Assembly: GCA_018401455.1 (NCBI GenBank) | Contig: JAGYKU010000007.1 | Location: forward strand, 16,743 to 80,742 | Length of the DNA stretch: 64,000 nucleotides | DNA from: Flavobacteriales bacterium | GTDB lineage: Bacteria; Bacteroidota; Bacteroidia; Flavobacteriales_D; Parvicellaceae | Reading direction: 5' to 3' | In this document: in pieces, positions 51,015 to 60,686 of the stretch | Position numbering within the stretch: the stretch's first letter is position 1 | How the letters are laid out: every line of letters starts with the position of its first letter | The notes under the pieces: model-generated | The model's database searches: none | What the model was told of the DNA's origin: nothing | What the model saw: only the letters and a program-made list of their open reading frames with translations | Position numbers and translations under genes: made by a program

Positions 51015-53593
51015 TTAAATGAATTAACTTTGTTTTGAAAATCTTTCATTTTATTAACATCTCCATTATTTGAATACACTTGAACGCCTAATTGATAGAG
51101 TATTTTAAGTTTTTCAAAATGAAATTTTAACTCTTGATTTCTTTGTTTCTCTCTCAATTCTTTATTTGACTTATTTATTTTGATTAAATGTTCTACATGA
51201 CTGACCCCATTATTTACGTATTCTATAGCCAAATCATATTCTTGTGTGTAAATGTAGTAATTTCCTAGATTGATATAATACTGCGTTTTGTTGAGTAATT
51301 CTTTTTGCTCTAATGCATACTTGTTTATTTCAACGTACTTTTTCTCATCTTTTTCTTTGGTCAACATTACCAAATAATAATTGTAATAAGCATTCATGTC
51401 TTTTCCTATTTCCATAGCAGATTTATAAAAAAAAGATGCAGAATCATAGTAAACGGTTCTTTTATCTTTGAGTTCTTGATAAATCATATCAGCTTCTTCA
51501 AAATCTTTTATTTGAATATCATTGGTAATTAAATTGCCATAAAAAAGACCGAGTTTATACTTAACCCCTTTATCTATCATTCCAATGGTTTCTTGATAGT
51601 TTTCTGGTGTTAGAATAGAAAGCGCCTTTTGAACAGGCTTGTATATTTCATTATCAAAATCAAAAGCGTTGCTTAAATAACTGTTTTCTAAATAAATATA
51701 CTGTTCACAGTTGTAAACAATCTCTTTCATGGTTGTTTTTTGGACTTCTGGATTAAATATACCGTTGCCTTTAGAAGTGATTGTTTTGTTAATGACTTCT
51801 ACTATTCCATATCCGAATGAAGCTGAATTAAAAATAGTTGCATTTGGAAAATACTCTTGAATAGGTTCAGAATTTGTTGAATCTGGCTTAACAAATTGCA
51901 AAGAATTCATCAAAAAATCAACTGTTGACATGTTTTTTTCATAACAAGTTCCCAAACTATGATAGGCTTGATGATAGTCTTTTTTATATGTTGCCGCTCT
52001 TTTGAAAAGCGGAATGGCTAAATGAGTTTGTTGCCTATTGATGTGTTTCAGGACGGCTAGATTGTTCAAGCAACTTGCGTACTCAGGATAAATTTCTAGT
52101 GCTTTTTCAAAACTTGCTTCAGACGAATCTATGTAAGCAAAATGTACTTTTATGTTTTGTTTGTTTTTGTCGGCTCTGCTTTTATATTCAACAGCCAATA
52201 AACTATGCGCTTTTGTAGATGCGGTAAGATGCTTGCAATCATTGTAATAAAGGCTATATTTGCTTTTCCAATCACTATTTCTATTAGTCGTTTGAATCAA
52301 CGTTAAAACAACCAAAATGGTGCAAACACTAAAAAAAACATATTTAAACTTCTGTTTTTGCTTTACTTTTTGGAAATAAAGCACTCCATAGTTGGCGATA
52401 ATAAATAAGATTCCAAATGAAGGAACAAACAAAAACCTTTCGGCAACTATCCCAGGAGCAATTAAAACAAGATTGGCAATTCCTCCAATACTCAACATAA
52501 AAAACAAAAAGCCAAAACTCCAAACCTCCTTTTGTTTAAATCTAAATATTACTAATGTTGTAAGTCCTAAAACTATTATAAAACCCAACCATACATATAC
52601 ACTTGAAAAATCAACCATTGGGATTTGATTGTATCCGTAATAAAAACTTAAAGGATATGGTGCAATCGTCATTTTTATGTACCATATTATGGAGTAGAAA
52701 AACATTGGGATTTTATTGCCAAATCCGCCATCTATGTATAGTGGATTTTCGAAATACAACAGTTCTCTTGTAGAACTTTCCTCAAACATAAATTTTTTTG
52801 TAAAATACAAAGTCAGTGTAAGAAATATAAACGGGATTATTAATGGGAGTAATTTTTTAAATTTAAAGTTTGTAAAGTAGATTAGTAATAATGGTGTTGT
52901 TGCAAAAAAAACCAACCCACTTTTTTTGGAAAAAATCGAAAATAAAAGGGAAAAAACACCTAATAAAAGGAAAATATTTTTTTTCTTTTTTGTGATATGA
53001 TGGTTCGCAATAACTTTATAAAATAATAACATTCCTAAAAAACCAAAAAACATCACCAACAACTCATCTCTACACTTTATATTATCAACAACCTCTGTAT
53101 GTATAGGATGAATTAAAAATAATATTGCTGTAGTCAATGCAATTTCAAGTTTGTAATTGGGTACAATTTTATAAACCAAAATAAAAACCAATATACAACA
53201 CAAACAATACAAAAAGACACTAATAAAATGACTTATACTTGCTTGTTTTTGCCAATAAGCAATGCTTTCTTCATTGTTTGGATTTAGTCTTGCGTGTTCC
53301 TCATCATCTACATCTCCAAAAAAAGCATATTGAATCGCAAACGACATTGTTGTGATAGGTCTGTACTCATAGTTCTGTGAAGCGTTGGAGGTGTATCTAG
53401 ATTTAAAAATTGGAACTATCCCAGAAAATCCTTTGCTTACATTTTTGTGATGATATTCTGGTGTGCAAGTAACCAAATCATCATCCATAGAAAATCCATT
53501 TTTAATCGAATTACCATAATAGATAAATCCCATCAAAAAAATAACCAAATAGGTCCACTTCGGTATTTGCTTTATTGAGGTATAACTGTGCAA
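51011..53593 (-). CDS. TMTC/DUF1736-like membrane glycosyltransferase with TPR domain
   Basis: HPIHTEVVDNIKCRDELLVMFFGFLGMLLF luminal motif, many TM helices, C-terminal TPR-like repeats. Confidence 0.7.
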   Translation of the reverse strand: MHSYTSIKQIPKWTYLVIFLMGFIYYGNSIKNGFSMDDDLVTCTPEYHHKNVSKGFSGIVPIFKSRYTSNASQNYEYRPITTMSFAIQYAFFGDVDDEEHARLNPNNEESIAYWQKQASISHFISVFLYCLCCILVFILVYKIVPNYKLEIALTTAILFLIHPIHTEVVDNIKCRDELLVMFFGFLGMLLFYKVIANHHITKKKKNIFLLLGVFSLLFSIFSKKSGLVFFATTPLLLIYFTNFKFKKLLPLIIPFIFLTLTLYFTKKFMFEESSTRELLYFENPLYIDGGFGNKIPMFFYSIIWYIKMTIAPYPLSFYYGYNQIPMVDFSSVYVWLGFIIVLGLTTLVIFRFKQKEVWSFGFLFFMLSIGGIANLVLIAPGIVAERFLFVPSFGILFIIANYGVLYFQKVKQKQKFKYVFFSVCTILVVLTLIQTTNRNSDWKSKYSLYYNDCKHLTASTKAHSLLAVEYKSRADKNKQNIKVHFAYIDSSEASFEKALEIYPEYASCLNNLAVLKHINRQQTHLAIPLFKRAATYKKDYHQAYHSLGTCYEKNMSTVDFLMNSLQFVKPDSTNSEPIQEYFPNATIFNSASFGYGIVEVINKTITSKGNGIFNPEVQKTTMKEIVYNCEQYIYLENSYLSNAFDFDNEIYKPVQKALSILTPENYQETIGMIDKGVKYKLGLFYGNLITNDIQIKDFEEADMIYQELKDKRTVYYDSASFFYKSAMEIGKDMNAYYNYYLVMLTKEKDEKKYVEINKYALEQKELLNKTQYYINLGNYYIYTQEYDLAIEYVNNGVSHVEHLIKINKSNKELREKQRNQELKFHFEKLKILYQLGVQVYSNNGDVNKMKDFQNKVNSFN

Positions 53594-53707
53594 AATACTA
53601 TTGGATTTTAAATGTTTGGTGTAAATTTACCAAAAAATCAATAAGTATTTAAAAAACGACTTTTTTTTCTTATAAACTATCAATCTGTCTTTACTTCTCG
53701 ACTAATG

Positions 53708-55066
53708 TTACCCAAACAAATGTTTCAATACCTCTTCGATTTTACTTACCGGAATCAACTTAATTTTAAAATTATCTTGTACAATTCCTTTACTAAACTT
53801 TGATATAAAAATTCTTTTATAACCCAATTTTTCTGCTTCACTGATTCTTTGTTCTACTCTGGGCACAGGTCTTATTTCTCCAGAAAGTCCCACCTCAGCG
53901 GCAAAACAAGTTTTAGACTCAATGGCCAAATCCACATTGGATGAAAGTATGGCGCAAACTACTGCCAAATCAATACTTGGATCATCAACCTTAATCCCTC
54001 CTGCTATATTCAAAAAAACGTCTTTTTGACCAATTCTAAAACCACACCTTTTTTCCAAAACAGCCAATAACATGTGCAATCTTCTCAAGTCAAACCCTGT
54101 GGAAGATCTTTGCGGAGTGCCATAAGCTGCTGTGCTTGCCAATGCTTGTACTTCTATCAACATCGGACGAATACCTTCTAATGTAGCTGCGATAGCCACG
54201 CCACTCAGTTGTGTGTCAAAATTGCTGATGAGGATTTCGCTTGGGTTTTCTACTTGCCTCATTCCAGAAGAAGACATTTCGTAAATTCCCAATTCGTTGG
54301 TACTTCCAAATCTGTTTTTGATGCTTCTCAATAGCCTGTAAACATGATTTCTGTCTCCTTCAAACTGTAAAACCGTATCGACCATGTGTTCCAAAACTTT
54401 AGGGCCAGCAATGGCGCCATCTTTGGTAATATGACCAATCAAAATCACCGGAATTCCTGTAGTTTTGGAATAACGCAAAAGTTCAGCGGTGCATTCTCTG
54501 ATTTGAGAAATACTTCCTGGCGCAGATTCGATGGTTGCAGTGTGTATGGTTTGAACAGAATCTACAATAATGATATGAGGTTTTAGTTCTTTGCTATGGT
54601 GTAAAATATTTTGAATGTTGGTTTCGGTAAGCAAATAACAATCATTCTCTTTAGCACCAATTCTTTCCGCTCTTAACTTGATTTGTTCTTCACTTTCTTC
54701 TCCAGAAATGTATAAGGTTTTCAAACCGCTATTCAATGCGATATCTAAAAGTAATGTCGATTTTCCTATTCCTGGTTCACCTCCAATAAGTGTGATAGAG
54801 CCCACAACTAATCCGCCTCCCAAAACTCTATTGAATTCATTATCAGAAAGCATAAATCGCTTTTTCTCTAAAGAAACGACTTCATCAATTTTGTGTGGAA
54901 CCGATTTCTTGGGCGCATCACTGAAAAGTTTTTCGGTTGCAGATTGTTGTTGTACAATTTCTTCTACAAAAGTGTTCCACTCATTACAAGAAGGACATTT
55001 TCCCAACCATTTGGGTGATTCATGACCACAACTCTGACAGAAGTATGCTGATTTTATTTTTGCCAT
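53708..55066 (-). CDS. radA: DNA repair protein RadA/Sms
   Basis: CQSCGHESPKWLGKCPSCNEWNT, GGEPGIGKSTLLLDIA, KNRFGSTNELGIY. Confidence 0.97.
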   Translation of the reverse strand: MAKIKSAYFCQSCGHESPKWLGKCPSCNEWNTFVEEIVQQQSATEKLFSDAPKKSVPHKIDEVVSLEKKRFMLSDNEFNRVLGGGLVVGSITLIGGEPGIGKSTLLLDIALNSGLKTLYISGEESEEQIKLRAERIGAKENDCYLLTETNIQNILHHSKELKPHIIIVDSVQTIHTATIESAPGSISQIRECTAELLRYSKTTGIPVILIGHITKDGAIAGPKVLEHMVDTVLQFEGDRNHVYRLLRSIKNRFGSTNELGIYEMSSSGMRQVENPSEILISNFDTQLSGVAIAATLEGIRPMLIEVQALASTAAYGTPQRSSTGFDLRRLHMLLAVLEKRCGFRIGQKDVFLNIAGGIKVDDPSIDLAVVCAILSSNVDLAIESKTCFAAEVGLSGEIRPVPRVEQRISEAEKLGYKRIFISKFSKGIVQDNFKIKLIPVSKIEEVLKHLFG

Positions 55067-55248
55067 AGTTCAAAGATAAGTAGTGTAAACGTATTTTTTT
55101 TACGTTTTGGAAACAAACTTTTATTCTTCCACAAAATTTAGTGAATTCTTTAAGGTAATAGTAATTCTAAAAACAGATACTACGATTAAACAACATAAGA
55201 TTTTACGATTTGAAAATTTTAGACTTCAAAAAAATTCACATATCAAAT

Positions 55249-56571
55249 TCACATTCGAACTATTTTTTTAAACAAATTAAAAAACTTTTCTCTTTGTTGT
55301 TTGAGTTCCAAAAAGTTTTTGTCCTTTGCTTTTGTCAATTTGTTGTATTGAATTTTACCTTTCGTTTTGAGTAATAAAATCCAATATTGGTAACTTATCC
55401 AGGCAGACAATGGCAACGAAATAGCATAATACCAAAAATAACTTTCAGGCAATAAATTCCCAATAGTTAATATTTGAAGCAACCAAAAAATGAAGAAAAA
55501 AACAACGCCAAATGCCATTTTCATAGAACTGTGAAACTGTTGGTCTTTAATTTTTTTATCTACAAACCAAACCGGCAACTTATAAGGTAAATAATTATTG
55601 ACTACTCCATAAAAATGAATAGGCGCAAAAATAATTAGTGAAATTAATGGTAAAACAACACTATGTTTTTCTTTATTAAAAAGCCAATATCTCAATCCAG
55701 ATTTTTCGACTTTAGTTTTGAAATCTATCATCTCTTTTTCAAGTGATGGGTTACCTTCTGTTTCTAGAAATTGCTCTGCTTTGAATATAAATTCCTTTTG
55801 GACTTTGAATTTCTCTTCTAAATTTCTTCTCGATATATTTTTTTCTTTCAAAAGTTCACTTTCAAACAAAAACATCATTTCGTGAATGAAATTGTAATAA
55901 TCAGTTTTTTGAATATCGATTATTGCATCACTCATCGCAGATTCTAATTGATGTTTAAGCGAGTTGATTTCTCTTGGGTCGTCCAGAGCTTCTAAATAAT
56001 CGCTGGCATCTATAGGTTTTCCAAAATTAATAAGCAACTCTGCACCCATATTAAAGTGATCACTATAATTTACTCCAACAGGAACGATTTGAACATCTAT
56101 TTCTTTTCCATATTTATCTTCAGCACCCGAAGCTATTCTAGCAAAACCTTTTTTTAATGGTCTTAATGATTTTAATTTCCCATGATTTCCTTCTGGAAAA
56201 ATGATGATGGGTCTGTTTTTAGAAAGCATTTCAAAACAACGATTGAAAGTGTTTTCATTTGCATTTTTGGTGTCCACACCATCTCTTTCTCTAAATATCG
56301 GCATCATGTTGATACTGTCAAATATTTTTGCAACTAAAGGCTTTTTAAAAATATCAGCACGAACCAAATAGTAGGTGGGTTTTGTCAACTGTACCGCTAT
56401 AACAACAGGATCTAGAAAAGCATTTTGATGATTCGAAGTAAAAATAATAGGTTTATTTTTGGGAATATTTTCTAATCCTACAACTTTGTGTCTTTTGTAA
56501 AAAGTATTGGTTCCAACCGCTACAATTACGTAGCCCAAAGAGTATAATATGCTCCAATTATTAATTCTCAA
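55249..56571 (-). CDS. 1-acylglycerol-3-phosphate acyltransferase-like (PlsC domain)
   Basis: FTSNHQNAFLDPVVIA (HX4D-like), IIFPEGNHGK. Confidence 0.88.
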   Translation of the reverse strand: MRINNWSILYSLGYVIVAVGTNTFYKRHKVVGLENIPKNKPIIFTSNHQNAFLDPVVIAVQLTKPTYYLVRADIFKKPLVAKIFDSINMMPIFRERDGVDTKNANENTFNRCFEMLSKNRPIIIFPEGNHGKLKSLRPLKKGFARIASGAEDKYGKEIDVQIVPVGVNYSDHFNMGAELLINFGKPIDASDYLEALDDPREINSLKHQLESAMSDAIIDIQKTDYYNFIHEMMFLFESELLKEKNISRRNLEEKFKVQKEFIFKAEQFLETEGNPSLEKEMIDFKTKVEKSGLRYWLFNKEKHSVVLPLISLIIFAPIHFYGVVNNYLPYKLPVWFVDKKIKDQQFHSSMKMAFGVVFFFIFWLLQILTIGNLLPESYFWYYAISLPLSAWISYQYWILLLKTKGKIQYNKLTKAKDKNFLELKQQREKFFNLFKKIVRM

Positions 56572-56579
56572 AACTTCTA

Positions 56580-59021
56580 TTATCTTAGTTGTACATTAAA
56601 TTTATCTTCCAAAGATTTTTGAATTTTTTGCATCACGCTATCAATTTCAACATCTTTTAGTGTTTTGTTCTCGTCTTGAAGTATAAATCTCATCGCATAC
56701 GACTTCTTGCCTTCTGGAAGTTTATCTCCTTCATACACATCAAACAAACTCACAGATTTCAACAACTTTCTGTCGCATGAACTTGCTACTTCGGATAAAT
56801 CACCAAAAGTAATTTGTTCGTCTATCAACAAAGATAAATCTCTTGTAACAGATGGAAATTTAGGAATTTCTTTGAACTTTACTTTATTCATATTAATACA
56901 TTCAATAACCAAATCCCAATTTATTTCTGCATAAAAAACATCGTTTTTGATTCCAAAATGTTTTTTCAAGTCTTTGCCAATCCAACCAATATGAGCGATT
57001 TGTTTCTTTGCAATTTGAAGTGTTAGTCCATCTTCTAATAAACCATTGCTCGTTCCTACTTCCTGATGATTTTTTAGGATTCCTAATTTCTCAAAAATAG
57101 ACCAAACTAATCCTTTTAAAGTAAAGAAGTCGAATTTATCTTTTTGACCATTCCAAGATTCTGGTTCTTTGGAACCTGAAAGTACAAGAGAAAGCATTTT
57201 TTGTTCGTTGTAACCGCTTTCAAATTTTTGATAAATCTTTCCAAATTCAAACAGCTGAATACTTTCACTACCAAAGTTTTGATTCAATTTTACGGCTTCT
57301 AAAGCACCAAATAAAAGCGATTGTCTCATTACACTTAAATCCGAACTCAAAGGATTCAGCATGCGTACTTCAAATTGCTCTTTAACTTGTTTAGTTTCTT
57401 TCAAATTGGAATAAATGGCTTTGCTCAATGAATTTGACATTGCTTCATTTAGACCTTTAGCCACTAAAAAGTCGCTGATCATATTTTGTATTTGCTCAAC
57501 ATCAATTTTAGGACGAGAAGTAATACTTGTATTTAACTTATCGGGCAATGGAATGTTATTAAAACAATAAATCCTTAATATTTCCTCTGCTATGTCTGCT
57601 TCTCGTGTTACATCAACCCTATATAAAGGAACTTGAATTTTTAAAATATTGATTTTATTTTCCAAAACAACTATTTCCAAAGATTCTAATATTTTTAAAA
57701 CTATTGTTTCGGAAATATTTACCCCTAACAATGTGTTAATCCTTTTTAAATCAACATAAAACGTATTTGAAATATTGTTTTGATTATTTGCTTCAACAAT
57801 ATTACTTGAAATTTCTCCTCCAGCAATTTCCTTAATTAATAGTGCCGCTCTTTTTAAAGCATCTATTGTAATTTCTGGATCTATACCTCTTTCAAAACGA
57901 AATGAAGCGTCCGTATTCAGCGCATGTCTCTTTGCTGTTTTTCTGATAGCAACAGGATTAAAATAGGCACTTTCTAAAAATATGTTTTTAGTGTTTTCAT
58001 TTACTCCAGACTCAGCACCTCCATATACTCCAGCAATACACATTGGTTCCTTGCTATTGCAAATCATCAAATCATCTTGGTGCAGTGTTTTTTCTTCTAA
58101 ATCTAATGTTTTGAACTTTGTTCCAGAAACGACATTTTTTACAATGACTTTATCGCCAACTTTGTCTGCATCAAAAGCGTGAAGTGGTTGACCCAATTCG
58201 TGCATCACATAATTGGTAATGTCAACAATATTGTTTTTGGGATTGATCCCAATGGCTCGTAATCTATCTTTAATCCACTTTGGCGATTCAGAAACTTGCA
58301 CATTAGAAATGGTAACTCCAGCGTATCTAGGACACGCTTCTTTATTTTCAACTTCAATAGCAATAGGAAGATTGGTATTGTCAACTTTGAAATCCGCAAT
58401 GCTATGTTTGCATATTTTACTATCTGAACTAACTATTTCTTTGTGTTTGAACGCTGCCATCAAATCTCTTGCAACACCAAAATGACTCATAGCATCTGCT
58501 CTATTGGGTGTCAAACCAATTTCAAAAACAAAATCTGTTTCTACATTAAAAAATACAGGTGCTTTCTCACCAACTTTTGCATTTGCATCCAAAACCATAA
58601 TGCCATCGTGAGATTTCCCCAAACCAATTTCATCTTCAGCGCAAATCATCCCATTAGATTCTACACCTCTAATTTTGGATGCTTTGATTTTGAATGAATC
58701 TCCCTCAGTTGGGTAAAGTACAGCCCCCGGAAGTGCGACAACCACTTTTTGCCCTGCTTTAACATTAGGAGCGCCACAAACTATTTGGTAAGGTTCGGAT
58801 GTGCCTACATTTACTGAAGTAACATTAAGTCTGTCAGCATCTGGATGTTTGGTGACAGATAGCACTTCTCCAATCACAATACCTTCCAAACCTCCTTTGA
58901 TGGTTTCTACTTCACTTATTTTTTCGACTTCGAGACCTATGTCTGTCAAAATAGCACTTACTTCTTCTACTCCAAGAGGTATAGCGACAAATTCTTTAAG
59001 CCAACTTAATGATATCTTCAT
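56580..59021 (-). CDS. pheT: Phenylalanyl-tRNA synthetase beta subunit
   Basis: MKISLSWLKEFVAIPLGVEEVSAILTDIGLEVEKI; tRNA-binding, B5 and FDX-ACB domains. Confidence 0.98.
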   Translation of the reverse strand: MKISLSWLKEFVAIPLGVEEVSAILTDIGLEVEKISEVETIKGGLEGIVIGEVLSVTKHPDADRLNVTSVNVGTSEPYQIVCGAPNVKAGQKVVVALPGAVLYPTEGDSFKIKASKIRGVESNGMICAEDEIGLGKSHDGIMVLDANAKVGEKAPVFFNVETDFVFEIGLTPNRADAMSHFGVARDLMAAFKHKEIVSSDSKICKHSIADFKVDNTNLPIAIEVENKEACPRYAGVTISNVQVSESPKWIKDRLRAIGINPKNNIVDITNYVMHELGQPLHAFDADKVGDKVIVKNVVSGTKFKTLDLEEKTLHQDDLMICNSKEPMCIAGVYGGAESGVNENTKNIFLESAYFNPVAIRKTAKRHALNTDASFRFERGIDPEITIDALKRAALLIKEIAGGEISSNIVEANNQNNISNTFYVDLKRINTLLGVNISETIVLKILESLEIVVLENKINILKIQVPLYRVDVTREADIAEEILRIYCFNNIPLPDKLNTSITSRPKIDVEQIQNMISDFLVAKGLNEAMSNSLSKAIYSNLKETKQVKEQFEVRMLNPLSSDLSVMRQSLLFGALEAVKLNQNFGSESIQLFEFGKIYQKFESGYNEQKMLSLVLSGSKEPESWNGQKDKFDFFTLKGLVWSIFEKLGILKNHQEVGTSNGLLEDGLTLQIAKKQIAHIGWIGKDLKKHFGIKNDVFYAEINWDLVIECINMNKVKFKEIPKFPSVTRDLSLLIDEQITFGDLSEVASSCDRKLLKSVSLFDVYEGDKLPEGKKSYAMRFILQDENKTLKDVEIDSVMQKIQKSLEDKFNVQLR

Positions 59022-59116
59022 ACGTGTTGAATTTTATTCAAGTTGGCAAAGTTACAATTTATACTAATGTGAAATATTTTGAAAACTATTTTTTAAAACA
59101 TTTCACTTGAAAGGCC

Positions 59117-59794
59117 TTAAAATTTACCTTCACGAATGTCTTTTATAAATGGCCAATATATTTCTTGATGAACATCATTGCTTTTGATTAATTTGTAGTA
59201 ATCTTTAGCAATTTCTGCTTGTTGTTCTAGATTAAAATCTGAAAGACATTTAGAACTTTTCAATCCATCAATTCCTTTGTAATAATAGCCCCCATATTTT
59301 TGTGCACGTAATGCTTCAAAAATATACTGAACTCCTAATTTTTCGTACTGTAGGATATGTACTAATTCGTGAATTAACCATTCCATATCTGACGGAATTT
59401 GTTTATGTTCAAGTTTTCTAGAAAAACAAATGGTTCTAAATAGCACAAAACCCAAATGGATTTTTTTAGCATATTTTGCACCCAATTTGGCAAGGGTGGA
59501 GTTTTCTTGAATCTTGATTTTATGATAATCAATAGCAGCTCCAAAAATGATTTTGGCTTCAGAAATTTCAAATGGAGTAAGTTTTCGCTTGGTAATAAAA
59601 AGACTACGAATAAAATCAATCAAATAGAAAAATTTTATAATATCTAATATTTTCAAAGGGACTAAAATAAACCAAATACAAATTGAAATAAATTGATAAA
59701 AAATGGTTCTATGTTTCTTATTAAATTGATTTCTTTGCCCTTTCAACTTTAAGAGAATATTAAAATGTGCTATGAAATGCATATTTGAAGTCAT
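59117..59794 (-). CDS. Hypothetical protein with HExxH-like motif
   Basis: MEWLIHELVHILQYEKLGVQYIFEAL. Confidence 0.6.
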   Translation of the reverse strand: MTSNMHFIAHFNILLKLKGQRNQFNKKHRTIFYQFISICIWFILVPLKILDIIKFFYLIDFIRSLFITKRKLTPFEISEAKIIFGAAIDYHKIKIQENSTLAKLGAKYAKKIHLGFVLFRTICFSRKLEHKQIPSDMEWLIHELVHILQYEKLGVQYIFEALRAQKYGGYYYKGIDGLKSSKCLSDFNLEQQAEIAKDYYKLIKSNDVHQEIYWPFIKDIREGKF

Positions 59795-59848
59795 AAAATC
59801 AAAGATATGTTACTTTTTTATATAATTTAGTCTCAAATTTTATTTTTA

Positions 59849-60652
59849 ATGAGAATACTGTTACTAATTTTATTAATTCCAAGTTTGATTTTTGCAGGTC
59901 ATGAAAATGGTCATTATGGAGGAAGATCAGCTGGAATGGGACATACTTCAGTTACATTATCTGATGTTTGGAGTACACATCACAATCAAGCGGGACTGGG
60001 TTGGTTAAAAAACGCAACTGCTGGAGCTTTTTTTCAAAACAAGTTTTTGATGAAAGACTTGAATTATATGGGTTTTGCTTACGCACATCCAACAGAAAAA
60101 GGAACTTTTGGAATGTCATTTACCAATTTTGGGAGTACACTTTATGGTGAAAGTAAATTCGGTTTGGCTTATGCAATGAAGTTTTCAGAAAAAATTACTG
60201 GTGGCGTTCAAATGAATTATCACAACACCAGAGTTGGTAATAATTATGGCAATCATTCTGCACTTACAGCTGAACTTGGAATGCAAGCCTATTTGAGTGA
60301 TGATTTTATGTTGGCGGTTCATTTATTCAATCCTACTAGAACCAAATTAAATGAATTTAATGACGAGCGAATTCCAACCATTTTTAGATTTGGTTTGAGT
60401 TATGCTTTTTCGGATAAAATTTTAACTACAGTTGAAGCGGAAAAAGATTTACTCAACAAACCATTTTTTAGAGCGGGAATAGAATACAAAACTTCCGAAA
60501 TATTTTTCTTAAGAGCAGGAGTTGGTACAAATCCAACTTTAGCAAGTTTTGGATTTGGATTCAAGAAAGAAAGTATTCAAATGGATGTTGCAGCAGGCTA
60601 TCATCAAGTATTAGGTTTTATGCCTGAAAACATGCGTTTCCTAGCGTTTTAA
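59849..60652 (+). CDS. Outer-membrane beta-barrel protein (PorV/PorQ-like)
   Basis: GGRSAGMGHTSVTLSDVWSTHHNQAGLGWLKN...; signal peptide. Confidence 0.65.
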   Translation: MRILLLILLIPSLIFAGHENGHYGGRSAGMGHTSVTLSDVWSTHHNQAGLGWLKNATAGAFFQNKFLMKDLNYMGFAYAHPTEKGTFGMSFTNFGSTLYGESKFGLAYAMKFSEKITGGVQMNYHNTRVGNNYGNHSALTAELGMQAYLSDDFMLAVHLFNPTRTKLNEFNDERIPTIFRFGLSYAFSDKILTTVEAEKDLLNKPFFRAGIEYKTSEIFFLRAGVGTNPTLASFGFGFKKESIQMDVAAGYHQVLGFMPENMRFLAF

Positions 60653-60686
60653 TTATGTTTTTGGAACATCTAAATCCAACTAAGTT

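Noticed and set aside
38713-53593. Aryl polyene or flexirubin cluster
   Set aside because: No HAL/TAL ammonia-lyase, thioesterase, dehydratase or KASI/II-CLF pair; only KASIII-type enzymes are present.
59374-59619. Alternative ORF 59374..59619 inside 59117..59794
   Set aside because: Same-strand out-of-frame overlap of a longer ORF with a coherent HExxH-like motif.
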